Assembly (NCBI GenBank): GCA_011391255.1
Contig: JAABQV010000007.1
Location: 85,076-149,075, forward strand
DNA length: 64,000 nt
From: Dechloromonas sp.
GTDB lineage: Bacteria; Pseudomonadota; Gammaproteobacteria; Burkholderiales; Rhodocyclaceae
Direction: 5' to 3'
In this document: positions 1-12,760 of the stretch, in pieces
Layout of the letters: the number at the start of each line of letters is the position of its first letter
Numbering within the stretch: the stretch's first letter is position 1
Program-made: the position numbers and the translations under genes
The notes under the pieces: model-generated
Database searches by the model: none
What the model was told of the DNA's origin: nothing
The model's input: only the letters and a program-made list of their open reading frames with translations

Positions 1-963
1 ATGGGCATGACTGTGCTTGACCAGCCACTCGAGATTGGCGCAGCTCTTGTCGTTGTCCTGACGGCGCGAAATCAGTTGCTGCACGTCGGGGTTGAAGGTC
101 TGGATGCCGACCTCGAATTGCAGGACACCGGGCGGAAAGCGGGCGATCATCTCCTTCAGGCGCTCCGGCAGGTGGTCGGGAATCACCTCAAAATGCAGGA
201 ATAAATCGGGCGTCAGGCGCGCCAGAAAAAACGCCAGGATGGCGAGCGAACGATCAATCTTGAGATTGAAAGTGCGATCAACAAACTTGAAATTGCGCGC
301 CCCGCGCTGATAGAGATTTTCGAGCGCAGCGATGAAACGCTCGTCGTCAAAAGGCAGGGCAGTCTTGTCGAGGGCGCTGAGGCAGAACTGGCATTTGAAC
401 GGACAACCGCGTGAGGCCTCGACATAGAGCAGGCGGTGCGCCAGATCATCGGCGCTGAACTGGGCGTAAGGCAGCTCGATTTCTTCGAGCGCCGGTTGCT
501 CGCCGGCAATCACCTTGTTTAGCGGTGGTGGTCCGAAGCAAAGCGCGCGGCAAAGCTTGGGGAAACTGACATCGCCCCAGCCGGTAATCAAAAAATCAGC
601 GAGCCTGACGATTTCCTGATCACCCCATTCATGACTGACTTCCGGCCCGCCAATGACGATTTTCAGGCCGGGGCGCGCTTGCCTGAGCTGGCGGATCACT
701 TCCGTGCTCGCTGCGACATTCCAGATATAAATGCCGAAGCCGACGATTTGCGGTGTTTCGCCATCGGTTTCGCCCAAAGTTTCGAGCAGCGCCGCGACGA
801 TTTCAGCGGCTGGCCGGGCGATGGTGAATTCGCGCAAAGCTGTGCGCGCCCGCAGTTCATCGCCGCCATGCCGGGTCATGTTGGCGAGCAGATAGCGTAA
901 ACCCAGTGAGGCGTGGATGTACTTGGCGTTGAGTGTGGTCAGGATGATGCTTGGTGGTGACAT
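1..963 (-). CDS. B12-binding radical SAM protein, 3' end outside window
   Basis: The reading frame starts with ATG at 963 and runs off the left edge without a stop, so the C-terminus is missing. The first ~150 residues look like a cobalamin-binding Rossmann domain (a GFGIYIWN stretch, then IVIGGPEVSHEWG). A radical SAM cluster motif follows, EASRGCPFKCQFCLS, with the CxxxCxxC spacing that binds a [4Fe-4S] cluster and S-adenosylmethionine. The layout fits the DUF4080-type radical SAM family. The substrate cannot be told from sequence. It is the last gene before the TRAP cluster and has its own start about 50 bp from the DUF1850 stop. Confidence 0.85.
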   Translation of the reverse strand, partial: MSPPSIILTTLNAKYIHASLGLRYLLANMTRHGGDELRARTALREFTIARPAAEIVAALLETLGETDGETPQIVGFGIYIWNVAASTEVIRQLRQARPGLKIVIGGPEVSHEWGDQEIVRLADFLITGWGDVSFPKLCRALCFGPPPLNKVIAGEQPALEEIELPYAQFSADDLAHRLLYVEASRGCPFKCQFCLSALDKTALPFDDERFIAALENLYQRGARNFKFVDRTFNLKIDRSLAILAFFLARLTPDLFLHFEVIPDHLPERLKEMIARFPPGVLQFEVGIQTFNPDVQQLISRRQDNDKSCANLEWLVKHSHAH

Positions 964-1013
964 GGGTGTATTTTGACCGGAGATCGTGTGGCCGGCGTTG
1001 TCCGGTCAAAAAT

Positions 1014-1397
1014 CTAGTCGGCTGTTGGCGGGCAGGGGATTAATTCGACCACCGTATCGCTGTCGACCGCAGGCAACCAGCCCGGTAGCGGGCGGCAGTC
1101 GGCGGCGACGCAGATGATGTAGGGCGCGACATGCGGTGTATGGCGCAGTTCCAGTTTGGGCAGGGCGCCGATGGCCGGCTTGTAGTGCCAGGCACCATCG
1201 CGCAGGACGGCATCAGGCGGCGGCTCCATGCCGGCGCCGGTTCCCTGAATGCGCGCCGCTTCGAGCAGCAACATGTTGCCTTGGCGGCGATAGTCTTCTT
1301 CCCACAGGGTTTTCTGGACCGAATGCGTCCAGCGCAGCGTAATGGCTTCGCCGAGCGGTGCGATCAGCAGGCCGACGACCAGGCAAATGGCACTCAC
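1014..1397 (-). CDS. DUF1850 protein of the TRAP transporter cluster
   Basis: A 127-residue protein read from a GTG at 1397 whose bases overlap the TGA of the TRAP permease (GTGA), the usual sign of translational coupling. It has one hydrophobic N-terminal stretch (AICLVVGLLIAPLG), then a soluble domain with a WEEDYRR segment typical of DUF1850. DUF1850 proteins are regularly encoded next to TAXI-type TRAP systems, but their role is not known. A longer in-frame reading up to 1577 lies inside the permease gene and has Arg-rich shadow composition, so the short start is preferred. Confidence 0.8.
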   Translation of the reverse strand: MSAICLVVGLLIAPLGEAITLRWTHSVQKTLWEEDYRRQGNMLLLEAARIQGTGAGMEPPPDAVLRDGAWHYKPAIGALPKLELRHTPHVAPYIICVAADCRPLPGWLPAVDSDTVVELIPCPPTAD

Positions 1398-3460
1398 GCC
1401 AGCCGCGGCGCGCGGGTCTTGAAGAGATGCCAGCCAATGAAGGCGGCGCAGGCGACAAAGCCGATTTCGTCGGTCAGCGGCAGCGCGGCGACCAGCAAAA
1501 AGGCTGCGGCGGCCGCCCAAAGCCGTTCGATAACGCCGAGCTGAGCCCGCAGATAACCGATGCTGGCAGCGCCCCACAGGGTGATCGCCAGCAGCGCCTT
1601 GCCGACGATATAAACAACCGCCAGCACACTAGGGTCACCTTGCAGCATTAGCGCATTGTCGTAGACCGCCATGAAGGGAACGACGAAACCGGCAATGGCA
1701 ATTTGCACCGCCTTGACGCCGATCTTCATCGCCGACTCCTTGGCGATTGAGCTGGCGGCAAAGGCGGCGAGGGCCACCGGCGGCGTCAGGTCGGCCATGA
1801 TGCCGAAGTAGAAAACGAACATGTGGCTGACAATTAGCGGTACGCCAAGCTGGAGCAGGGCCGGCGCAGCAATCGAGCTGGTGATGATGTAATTGGGGAT
1901 GGTCGGAATGCCCATGCCGAGCAGCAGACAGATCAGCATGGTGAGCAGCAGCGAGAGAAAGAGATTGTTTTCGCCAACCTTGAGGATGAAACCGGCAAAG
2001 TTGGAGGCGGCGCCGGTCAGCGTCAGGATGCCGATGATGATGCCGACGATGGCGCAGGCAACGCCGACCGGTAGCGCCTGACGGGCACCGTCGATGAGGC
2101 TGTTGCGCATGACTTGCAGGGTTTTGTGGCCACCTTTGATGCGCAGGCAGATGAGGATCAGCGCGCCAATCACCGCGAGCACGGGATAAACGCCCCATTT
2201 GACGAGCAGAGAACTGGCGAGCGCAAGGGTCAGCCAGAAAGCGTAGCGGAAGGCCGTTGATGAGAGGCGGGCGGCGACGGCAGTGCCGAGGATCAGAATG
2301 GCGCAAAGAGCGAGCCCGACCATGCCCGAATACATCGGCGTAAAGCCGTTGAAGAGCATGGCGACCAGGCCGGCCAGCGGCAGGATCAGGAACCACTGTT
2401 CACGCATTGCCCGCCACGGGTTCGGGCATTGATCCTTGGGCAGGCCGTCGAGATTTTTGCGCCCGGCTTCGAGATGGACCATCCAGAAGGTCGTCGCGTA
2501 ATAGAGGATGGCCGGAATCAGCGCTGCCTGGACTATGTCGATATACGGCACGTTGAGGTTTTCGGCCATGATGAAGGCCACCGCCCCCATCACCGGTGGC
2601 ATGATCTGGCCGCCCATTGAAGCGGTGGCTTCGACCGCCCCGGCAAAAACCCCGGAATAGCCGAAACGCTTCATCAGCGGAATGGTGAACTGGCCGGTGG
2701 TCAGCACATTGGCCACCCCGGAGCCGGAAATCGAGCCCATCAGGCCGGAGGAAATCACCGCCACCTTGGCCGGGCCACCCTTGGCGTGGCCGACAAAGCC
2801 CAGCGCCACGGCGTTGAAGAGATTGATCATCCCGGCGTGTTCGAGAAAGGCGCCAAAGAGGATGAAGAGGAAGATATAGGTTGCCGAAACCATGGTCGGG
2901 ATACCGAAAATACCTTCGGTGCCGAAGCCTAGCTGGTCGACGATCTGCGCGAAGTCATAGCCCCGGTGAGCGAGATCGCCTGGCAGATATTGGCCGAAGA
3001 GGCCGTAAAGCATAAAAATTGCGCAGATGGTCGGCAGCGCCAGGCCAAGGATCCGGCGGGCCGCCTCGAAAACCAGCAAAACCATCGCACTGCCAACCCA
3101 GAGGTCGATGTTGCTCGGCTCGCCGGCACGCTGGATCAAATCAATCTCGAAGATCCACTGATAGGTCGACAGGGCAAAGGCACCGGCCGCCAGTAACCAG
3201 TCATACAGCGGCACCCGCGACAGCTTGCCGTGCCGGGTGGCAGGAAAAAGGATGAAGGTCAGGGTTAGCAGAAAGCCGACATGCAGCGAGCGCATGACCA
3301 GGCTGGAGAGCGGATGAAAGGCAGCGATCGTCAGCTGGTAAAGCGAAAAGGCCAGCGCGATGCTGCTCAGAATGAGTAAAGCAAGGCCGCCGAGACGGCG
3401 CTGAACGCCGTGCTCGGAGAATGTTTCCGTTACGTCGGCGGCGGCCCTGGCTTCACTCAT
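1394..3460 (-). CDS. TRAP transporter permease, fused DctQ-DctM type
   Basis: A 688-residue polytopic membrane protein in which the small (four-helix) and large (twelve-helix) TRAP permease subunits are fused, as is usual in TAXI-TRAP systems. The large-subunit signature is visible mid-protein (GSISGSGVANVLTTG, then TASMGGQIMPPVMGA). It would use an ion gradient to import a substrate delivered by the periplasmic binding protein encoded 6 bp upstream. The substrate is unknown; characterised TAXI systems take up organic acids or amino acids such as glutamate. It forms one operon with the TAXI protein and the DUF1850 gene. Confidence 0.92.
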   Translation of the reverse strand: MSEARAAADVTETFSEHGVQRRLGGLALLILSSIALAFSLYQLTIAAFHPLSSLVMRSLHVGFLLTLTFILFPATRHGKLSRVPLYDWLLAAGAFALSTYQWIFEIDLIQRAGEPSNIDLWVGSAMVLLVFEAARRILGLALPTICAIFMLYGLFGQYLPGDLAHRGYDFAQIVDQLGFGTEGIFGIPTMVSATYIFLFILFGAFLEHAGMINLFNAVALGFVGHAKGGPAKVAVISSGLMGSISGSGVANVLTTGQFTIPLMKRFGYSGVFAGAVEATASMGGQIMPPVMGAVAFIMAENLNVPYIDIVQAALIPAILYYATTFWMVHLEAGRKNLDGLPKDQCPNPWRAMREQWFLILPLAGLVAMLFNGFTPMYSGMVGLALCAILILGTAVAARLSSTAFRYAFWLTLALASSLLVKWGVYPVLAVIGALILICLRIKGGHKTLQVMRNSLIDGARQALPVGVACAIVGIIIGILTLTGAASNFAGFILKVGENNLFLSLLLTMLICLLLGMGIPTIPNYIITSSIAAPALLQLGVPLIVSHMFVFYFGIMADLTPPVALAAFAASSIAKESAMKIGVKAVQIAIAGFVVPFMAVYDNALMLQGDPSVLAVVYIVGKALLAITLWGAASIGYLRAQLGVIERLWAAAAAFLLVAALPLTDEIGFVACAAFIGWHLFKTRAPRLA

Positions 3461-3466
3461 GATGGC

Positions 3467-4411
3467 TTACTTGAGCAGACCGGCTTCACGATAGTATTTT
3501 TCGGCACCCGGATGCAGTGGCACCGGCGAGCCTTTGGCCAGCGACTCCTTCTTGATCGCCTTGGCCGCAGCATGGGCGGTGGCCATCGCGTCGAGGTTCT
3601 CGGTCATCGACTTGGTCATTTTGTAGACCGTATCGGTCGGCACACCCTCATGGGTGATCAGGTAATTCGGAACCAGCACGGTTTGCACGTCGCTGGTCTG
3701 GCCGGTGTAGGTGTTGGCCGGAATGGTGCCGGTCTGATAGGCGGCATCACCGATCTTGGTGACGACTTCGGCCGGAATCGGGATGACGACAATTTTCAGC
3801 GCCGTTGCCAGATCGCGCACCGCGGCAACGCCAAGGCCGGAAGAGAGCAGGGTGGCGTCAAGCTGGCGGTTCTTCATCAGTTCAACCGATTCGGCGTAAC
3901 CGAGGTATTCGACCTTGGAAAAATCCGGATAACCCATGCCGACGGCCTTCAGGATGTCGCGGCTGTTGAGTTCGGTGCCGCTCTTTGGAGCGCCGACGGA
4001 AACCCGCTTGCCCTTGAGGTCGGCGAGCGATTTGATGCCGGAATCGGCAGCCGCCAGAAAGTGGATGTAATTGGGGTAAATCGCTGCCACCGTGCGCAGT
4101 TTGTTGAGTGGCGCCTTGAAGCCGACGTCGGGATTGCCCTTCCAGGCCTCGCTCAGAGTATCGCCGAGGGTGAAGGCAATTTCACCTTTGCCGGCCTGCA
4201 GCAGATTGAGGTTTTCAGCCGAGGCCTTGGTCGCCTGCACCGACATCTTGGCGTCCGGCATCACCTTGCCGTAGATCTGGGTCAACGAAACGCCAAGCGG
4301 GTAATAAACCCCGCTGGTGCCGCCGGTCAGGACATTGATGAATTCAGCGGCATGGCCGGCTGTGGTACCGAGCGCGAGGGCGCCAACGGCAATCAGGGAA
4401 CGCAGTTTCAT
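3467..4411 (-). CDS. TAXI-family TRAP transporter solute-binding protein
   Basis: A 314-residue periplasmic binding protein. The N-terminus is a Sec signal peptide (MKLRSLIAVGALALGTTAGHAAE) with an AxA cleavage site. The mature start FINVLTGGTSGVYYPLG is the typical TAXI motif, followed by a domain with SVGAPKSGTELNSRDIL. It should capture the ligand in the periplasm and hand it to the fused permease just downstream. The start is supported by an AAGGAG Shine-Dalgarno sequence 5-6 bp upstream. It is the first gene of the three-gene TRAP operon. Confidence 0.93.
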   Translation of the reverse strand: MKLRSLIAVGALALGTTAGHAAEFINVLTGGTSGVYYPLGVSLTQIYGKVMPDAKMSVQATKASAENLNLLQAGKGEIAFTLGDTLSEAWKGNPDVGFKAPLNKLRTVAAIYPNYIHFLAAADSGIKSLADLKGKRVSVGAPKSGTELNSRDILKAVGMGYPDFSKVEYLGYAESVELMKNRQLDATLLSSGLGVAAVRDLATALKIVVIPIPAEVVTKIGDAAYQTGTIPANTYTGQTSDVQTVLVPNYLITHEGVPTDTVYKMTKSMTENLDAMATAHAAAKAIKKESLAKGSPVPLHPGAEKYYREAGLLK

Positions 4412-4493
4412 GGGGTCTCCTTGGGTTGTCTGGCAAACCGCAAAGCGGCTACAAGAATACTACCGCAGGAAACCGCCAATATTGCGCCAAGAA

Positions 4494-5840
4494 TTAAAGC
4501 AATGTCTTTATCAGGAAGCCCAAGACAGCGCAGGCGCCAATGACCAGGATGACGCTTTGCTTGAAACGAAAAAGCGCAATTGCAGCAGCCAGGGCGATGA
4601 GGGCAGAAATCCAGTCGAAAGTACCGCTGAACCCCTTCGGCCACAAGACGTGATAGCCGAAAAACAGCGCGAGATTGAGGATGACGCCGACGACGGCGGC
4701 CGTGATGGCGGTTAGCGGAGCGGTGAATTTCAGGTCATTGTGGGTGGTTTCAATCAGCGGGCCGCCGGTCAGGATGAAGATAAAGGACGGCAGAAAGGTA
4801 AACCACGTGACCAGGCTTGCCGCTACCGCACCGGCCACGAAGAGGTGCTCAGGGCCAAATATGGCCTTGATGTAGCCACCGATGAAGCCGACAAAGGCGA
4901 CGACCATAATCAGTGGCCCCGGCGTGGTTTCTCCCAGCGCCAGGCCATCGATCATTTGCAGCGGGGTCAGCCAGTTGTAGCCGTCGACGGCGCCTTGATA
5001 GACATAAGGCAAAACAGCGTATGCCCCGCCAAAGGTCAGGAGTGCGGCCTTGGTAAAGAACCAGCCCATTTGCGTCAAGGTGTGTTCCCAGCCATATGCC
5101 GAAGTCAGGTAGGCCATCGGAATCAACCACAGCAGCGCTCCGGCAAAGAGTACCTTGATCAACTGGGATGACTTGAAAATTGCGTGCGCCGGCGTCGGTG
5201 TGTTGTCGTCAATTAGTGCCCGGCCATAAGACTTGTCAGCGGCGCCATGCCCGCCACCCGTCTTGAACTTCTCCGGCGCGAGACGGCCGCCGATGTAGCC
5301 GATCAGCGCCGCCGCCACGACGATGGCCGGGAACGGCACATCAGCAGCGAAGATGGCGACAAACGAGGCCGCCGCAATCGCCCACAGCACGTTGTTCTTC
5401 AGCGCGCGGGAGCCAATCCGGTGCGCCGCCTGAAGGACGATGGCGGTCACGGCGGGCTTGATGCCGTAAAACAGACCAGCGACCAGCGGCATCTCACCAA
5501 AGGCGATGTAAACCCAGGACAAGGCAATCAGGATGAACAGCGACGGTAGAACGAAGAGGCCACCGGCGACGATGCCGCCCCAGGTGCGGTGCATCAGCCA
5601 GCCGATATAGGTGGCCAGTTGCTGTGCTTCGGGGCCGGGCAAGACCATGCAGTAATTCAGGGCATGCAGGAAGCGGCGCTCGGAAATCCAGCGCCGCCGC
5701 TCGACCAGCTCCTGGTGCATGATTGAAATCTGCCCCGCCGGCCCGCCGAAGCTGATGAAGCCGAGTTTCAGCCAGAAAGCAAAAGCTTGCCAGAAGCTGA
5801 CTTGCGGTGGCGCTGCATCAGGGTCGTCGGGGTTGGTCAT
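4494..5840 (-). CDS. chrA: chromate efflux transporter ChrA
   Basis: A 448-residue inner-membrane protein of the two-domain (long) CHR family, which exports chromate. The N-terminal half carries LGFISFGGPAGQISIMHQELVERRRWISE and the PGPEAQQLATYIGW block; the second half repeats it as AALLTFGGAYAVLPYVYQGAV and LGETTPGPLIMVVAFVG, showing the internal duplication of this family. Its ATG overlaps the last codon of chrB (ATGA), so the two are translated together. The gene is followed by an 82-bp gap before the TRAP operon. Confidence 0.95.
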   Translation of the reverse strand: MTNPDDPDAAPPQVSFWQAFAFWLKLGFISFGGPAGQISIMHQELVERRRWISERRFLHALNYCMVLPGPEAQQLATYIGWLMHRTWGGIVAGGLFVLPSLFILIALSWVYIAFGEMPLVAGLFYGIKPAVTAIVLQAAHRIGSRALKNNVLWAIAAASFVAIFAADVPFPAIVVAAALIGYIGGRLAPEKFKTGGGHGAADKSYGRALIDDNTPTPAHAIFKSSQLIKVLFAGALLWLIPMAYLTSAYGWEHTLTQMGWFFTKAALLTFGGAYAVLPYVYQGAVDGYNWLTPLQMIDGLALGETTPGPLIMVVAFVGFIGGYIKAIFGPEHLFVAGAVAASLVTWFTFLPSFIFILTGGPLIETTHNDLKFTAPLTAITAAVVGVILNLALFFGYHVLWPKGFSGTFDWISALIALAAAIALFRFKQSVILVIGACAVLGFLIKTLL

Positions 5841-6775
5841 GGCGATTTTGCTTTTTGAAATGAAGCGAGGAGTCCATCAAAAATATTTCCGGCCAGGGAA
5901 AGCAGTTGGTCATCATCAAGGATGGTGTCCCGCAGTCCGGCCAAGGCACTTTCGATGCCGGCGGATTCGGGCGGTTGTACCCCCCCGACGTCGAGGAAAT
6001 GGATCAGGGCGGCGAGACGCTGGAGCCCGGGTGTCTCCAGACCGAAGCTGGCAAGCAGCACCTCGAAGGTGACACGAGCGCCGACGTGGGTAAAGGTGGC
6101 GCCATTGAAGTCGAAGCCTAAGGCATCTGGCGGACAGTCGGCGGGTGAGGCGAGCCACAGTAACGTGGCTTGCGGGTCGATAAAGCGCTGAATCAGCCAG
6201 GCACTGGCGAGCCGGTCTACCCACGGGCGCTGACGGGTTGCCCAGATTCGGCCGGAATATTGCTGAATATCCAGTCGAGAAATGCTGTCATTGACTGCAT
6301 GAGGCTCATTCGGCGAAAGTGCCCAGGTGGCTTTTTGCTCAAGATCCTGCAAGGCGACTTCAGTTTGAATCCGGGCTTCGCCCGGGAAAAAGTCGATATC
6401 GGAGAGACCCGTAAAGGTCTTTCTCAATTTGCGGGCTTGTTTGACTGAGTCGGCGGCAGATTCGGTGCTCAGGCCTTCGCGCACAGTGGCAATGTCGGTC
6501 AGGAGCAGCCCGTAGTCTTCGCTACGGTCAAATAATTTGGGGAAGTCAGCCCCTTCCGGTGCTTCGACGCGGAGAACCAAAGCACTTCCATCTGCCGAGT
6601 GAATGTCAGTAGCTACTGTGTCGAGAGTGCTACGGCAGTTGTCGCGCTCTGGCAGCAAATAGACACCATCGCGAAGAACTGCGGCGCCCGAGTTTTTCAG
6701 GGTTCGCCAGGCGCGCATCCGGGCAGTGGCATTCTCCGTCGGGAGGCTGGTAATGAGTGTGATCCATGTATTCAT
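5837..6775 (-). CDS. chrB: chromate resistance protein ChrB
   Basis: A 312-residue protein matching ChrB. The N-terminal part has WITLITSLPTENATARMRAWRTLK and a DGVYLLPE segment; the C-terminal part (about residues 175-305) has WATRQRPWVDRLASAWLIQRFID and the HFLDVGG block. In studied chromate operons ChrB acts as a chromate-responsive regulator of chrBA expression, possibly with an enzymatic C-terminal domain. It leads the operon and overlaps chrA by 4 bp. A perfect 13-bp-arm inverted repeat sits only 2 bp before its start and is a natural candidate for its own operator. Confidence 0.92.
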   Translation of the reverse strand: MNTWITLITSLPTENATARMRAWRTLKNSGAAVLRDGVYLLPERDNCRSTLDTVATDIHSADGSALVLRVEAPEGADFPKLFDRSEDYGLLLTDIATVREGLSTESAADSVKQARKLRKTFTGLSDIDFFPGEARIQTEVALQDLEQKATWALSPNEPHAVNDSISRLDIQQYSGRIWATRQRPWVDRLASAWLIQRFIDPQATLLWLASPADCPPDALGFDFNGATFTHVGARVTFEVLLASFGLETPGLQRLAALIHFLDVGGVQPPESAGIESALAGLRDTILDDDQLLSLAGNIFDGLLASFQKAKSP

Positions 6776-6777
6776 TA

Positions 6778-6805
6778 AATTACTCTACATGAATGTAGAG
6801 TAATT
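6778..6805. promoter_or_regulatory. perfect inverted repeat before chrB, candidate operator
   Basis: AATTACTCTACAT and its exact reverse complement are separated by 2 bases (GA). The chrB-proximal arm includes the only Shine-Dalgarno-like bases (AGAG) before the chrB ATG at 6775. A protein bound here would cover the likely start of transcription and the ribosome binding site. Binding by ChrB is an inference. Confidence 0.65.
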
Positions 6806-6838
6806 AACAAAATAATTAGCTGGCGAATTGTGCCAGCT
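6804..6838 (-). terminator. terminator after metH
   Basis: On the minus strand AGCTGGC and GCCAGCT form a perfect 7-bp stem with a 7-base loop, followed by the T-rich stretch AATTATTTTGTT. It begins 5 bp after the metH stop and also lies upstream of chrB, so it should insulate the two operons. Confidence 0.7.
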
Positions 6839-6843
6839 GCAAT

Positions 6844-10506
<3,663 letters not shown>

Positions 10507-10546
10507 CTGGATTACCTCGACAAAACGGGTGATTCCGGGGACGCTG

Positions 10547-10596
10547 AAAAAACAGACGGCGTCACAAACCGGCAGGAATTCGGGTTTGTGAGCGCC
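10547..10596 (-). terminator. terminator-type expression platform of the metH riboswitch
   Basis: On the minus strand GGCGCTCACAAACC pairs with GGTTTGTGACGCC (13 pairs, one bulged C) around a 12-base loop, followed by GTCTGTTTTTT. The left arm contains the last conserved aptamer segment GGCGCTCAC, so this terminator and the folded aptamer are mutually exclusive. Ligand binding should therefore allow read-through into metH. Confidence 0.8.
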
Positions 10597-10667
10597 GTTG
10601 ATCGTTGCCGAGCCTGGCCCCGGATTCACACAAAAGCATGAAAAGGGTCGCAGCGCTCCTCGGCAGA
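10585..10667 (-). ncRNA. SAH (S-adenosylhomocysteine) riboswitch
   Basis: Read on the minus strand, the leader contains, in order, the conserved SAH aptamer blocks CCGAGGAGCGCTGCGACCC, GCCAGGCTCGG and AACGGCGCTCAC. CCGAG pairs with CTCGG, and GAGCGC in the first block can pair with the last segment, as in the known fold. SAH riboswitches occur upstream of ahcY and metH in proteobacteria and turn genes on when SAH builds up. Position and target fit exactly. I recognised this by eye from the consensus; no covariance model was run. Confidence 0.9.
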
Positions 10668-10673
10668 GCGCGT

Positions 10674-10702
10674 AGTGTACCGATCAAGGCGCCAACTGCC
10701 AA
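10674..10702 (-). promoter_or_regulatory. sigma70 promoter of metH
   Basis: On the minus strand TTGGCA (-35, 5 of 6 matches) and TACACT (-10, 4 of 6) are 17 bp apart. The expected start of transcription, about 7 bp downstream, falls right at the first base of the SAH aptamer, which supports both calls. Confidence 0.6.
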
Positions 10703-10786
10703 GTTAAGCGACTGATTTTGCGGGAGCCCTCACCGTGGTGCTTCAGCCAAGTGGCCGGTGACCGGCTTCTCACACCAGGCAATCGA

Positions 10787-12754
10787 TTAAACGCCGCCTT
10801 TTTTCAGCCATCCCAAGAGGATTTCATAGAGATTTTCTGGATCAACCGGCTTGGCGATATGGTCGTTCATACCGGCTTCGAGGCAGGCCTGACGATCTTC
10901 TGCGAAGGCGTTTGCCGTCATGGCGAGGATCGGCGTCTGTTGGTTGAGCGATTCCGCACGAATCGCCCCCGTCGCCTGCACGCCATTCATTACCGGCATC
11001 TGCATGTCCATCAGGATCAGGGCGTAAGGGTTCTGCCTGGCCAGCGCCAGCGCCTGCAGCCCATCCGCGGCCAGATCGACAAGCAGCCCCACTTCCTCGA
11101 GCAAGATGCGCGAGATTTCCTGAGTGATCGGTTCGTCTTCGGCGAGTAACACGCGCTTGCCGGCAAACTCGGCTTGCAGTCGCTGTGCTGACGTTGAGCT
11201 TAGCGCAGTCAGCGCTGACGCAGAGCTGCCTGGTTCCCGCTTTTGGAAGGGTATGGAGAACCAGAAGGTGCTGCCTTGTCCCGTTGTGCTCTCGACGCCG
11301 ATCTCGCCACCCATAAGTTGCACCAGCCGTTTGCTGATCGCCAACCCGAGTCCGGTGCCACCGAATTTGCGGGTCATGCTGTTATCGGCTTGCTCGAAGG
11401 ATTGGAACAGCCGTGATTGTGCTTCGGCTTCAATGCCGACGCCGGTATCCCTGATTTCGAAGCGCACTTGCATGACTTCGGGGGTTTCGCTGAGCGAACG
11501 CGCAGTCAGCGTAACTGCTCCCTGCTGAGTGAATTTGAGCGCGTTGCCGATGAGATTGAAGAGGACTTGACCCAGCCGCAGAGGATCGCCCTTTAGAGGA
11601 GCGTAAGCAAGTTTGGCCGGCAGGTCGGTCGTCAGCCGCAAACCCTTCTCATTGGCCCTGTGAGCAAGCGTGCCGACGACATTCTCGACACTGTCAGCGA
11701 GTTGCAGGGGCACGTCTTCAAGCACCACTCGTTCGGCTTCGATCTTGGAGAGGTCGAGGATGTCATTGAGAATGCGCAGCAGATTGTTGGCGGCAGTTTT
11801 GGCTTTGGCAAGTTGGTCAAGGCCAATGGCGTCGTCCATGCGCCGCTTCGCCAAGTCGATCATGCCCAATACACCGTTCATCGGCGTCCGTAGCTCGTGA
11901 CTCATGTTGGCAAGGAAGGCGCTCTTGGCACGGTTCGATGCCTCGGCGGTGTCCCTCGCCACTTCGAGCTCTGCGGTGCGTGAGGCGACGAGTTCTTCGA
12001 GGTGCTGCCGGTACTGTTCAAGCTCGGCCTGGCTTTGCTCGTTCTTGGCCAGGAGGGATGCAAGCTCGGCAATCCGCGTTTCGATGGCGACCGCCATGCT
12101 GGCGAAATTTCGGCTCAGTTGCCCAATTTCGCCAGCATCCCGGGTCGGCAACTCGATCCGGTAATCGCCGGCGGCGATGCGAGTGCTTGCTTGGGCGAGG
12201 GTAGTGAGATGGCGCGTTAGCCAATAGCCGAGACTGAAAAGAATCAGCGTGGTCAGTAAAACACCGAGCGCAGCAATGCCGATACCCTGCAGCATCAAGT
12301 CGCGCCGTGCCGCTATGAGGAATTCGAGCGACAGCCCATAGTGAAGCTGGCCGTATTGCTGGCCATAGACATCGACGGGGAAATTACTGTGCAGCAGTGG
12401 AATGCCGCTCGGATCCCTGCCTGGCGTTGGCAACGCTTGCTGTTCCGGCCAGCCAATACTGACGATCCGTTTGCCGGTACTGTCGACGAGGACGAGATAC
12501 TTGATATCCTCGGAGGAACGCCAGCCATCAAGCATTTCGAACAGGCTGGCGTAATCGCGGTTGGCCAACGGGGTGACGATGGCGACCTGATAAGCCTGCT
12601 CAAGCTTGCTCTGGTAGCGGTCTTTCTGAATGGTGAGTCGTTCGTCGATCAGCCGCAGGCTATTACCCAGCAGCACGGCGAGTACCAGAACTTCGATCGC
12701 CAGGCTGGCGATCAGCAGGCGAAAACGCAGACTTCGGGTGAAGGCGGGCATCAC
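10787..12754 (-). CDS. hybrid sensor histidine kinase with receiver domain
   Basis: A 655-residue inner-membrane hybrid kinase. It has an N-terminal membrane helix, a periplasmic region (about 35-150), a second helix near 160-180, HAMP, a coiled coil, then HisKA with the phospho-acceptor His286 in [14 protein letters not shown]. The ATP-binding domain shows [12 protein letters not shown], and a C-terminal receiver holds the acceptor Asp in [13 protein letters not shown] and the KPVD lysine. It is the third gene of an operon with a PhnD-like binding protein (6 bp upstream) and a diguanylate cyclase, so the binding protein may deliver its ligand to the periplasmic sensor. The output after the receiver is unknown. 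Confidence 0.92.
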   Translation of the reverse strand: MMPAFTRSLRFRLLIASLAIEVLVLAVLLGNSLRLIDERLTIQKDRYQSKLEQAYQVAIVTPLANRDYASLFEMLDGWRSSEDIKYLVLVDSTGKRIVSIGWPEQQALPTPGRDPSGIPLLHSNFPVDVYGQQYGQLHYGLSLEFLIAARRDLMLQGIGIAALGVLLTTLILFSLGYWLTRHLTTLAQASTRIAAGDYRIELPTRDAGEIGQLSRNFASMAVAIETRIAELASLLAKNEQSQAELEQYRQHLEELVASRTAELEVARDTAEASNRAKSAFLANMSHELRTPMNGVLGMIDLAKRRMDDAIGLDQLAKAKTAANNLLRILNDILDLSKIEAERVVLEDVPLQLADSVENVVGTLAHRANEKGLRLTTDLPAKLAYAPLKGDPLRLGQVLFNLIGNALKFTQQGAVTLTARSLSETPEVMQVRFEIRDTGVGIEAEAQSRLFQSFEQADNSMTRKFGGTGLGLAISKRLVQLMGGEIGVESTTGQGSTFWFSIPFQKREPGSSASALTALSSTSAQRLQAEFAGKRVLLAEDEPITQEISRILLEEVGLLVDLAADGLQALALARQNPYALILMDMQMPVMNGVQATGAIRAESLNQQTPILAMTANAFAEDRQACLEAGMNDHIAKPVDPENLYEILLGWLKKGGV

Positions 12755-12760
12755 TGGTGG

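Noticed and set aside
3410..4543. 377-codon open frame on the plus strand
   Set aside because: Antisense to the TAXI binding protein, which has clear motifs and a signal peptide.
10507..10629. Longer metH start giving a 41-residue N-terminal extension
   Set aside because: This part is the SAH riboswitch and its terminator; the homocysteine domain starts right after ATG 10506.
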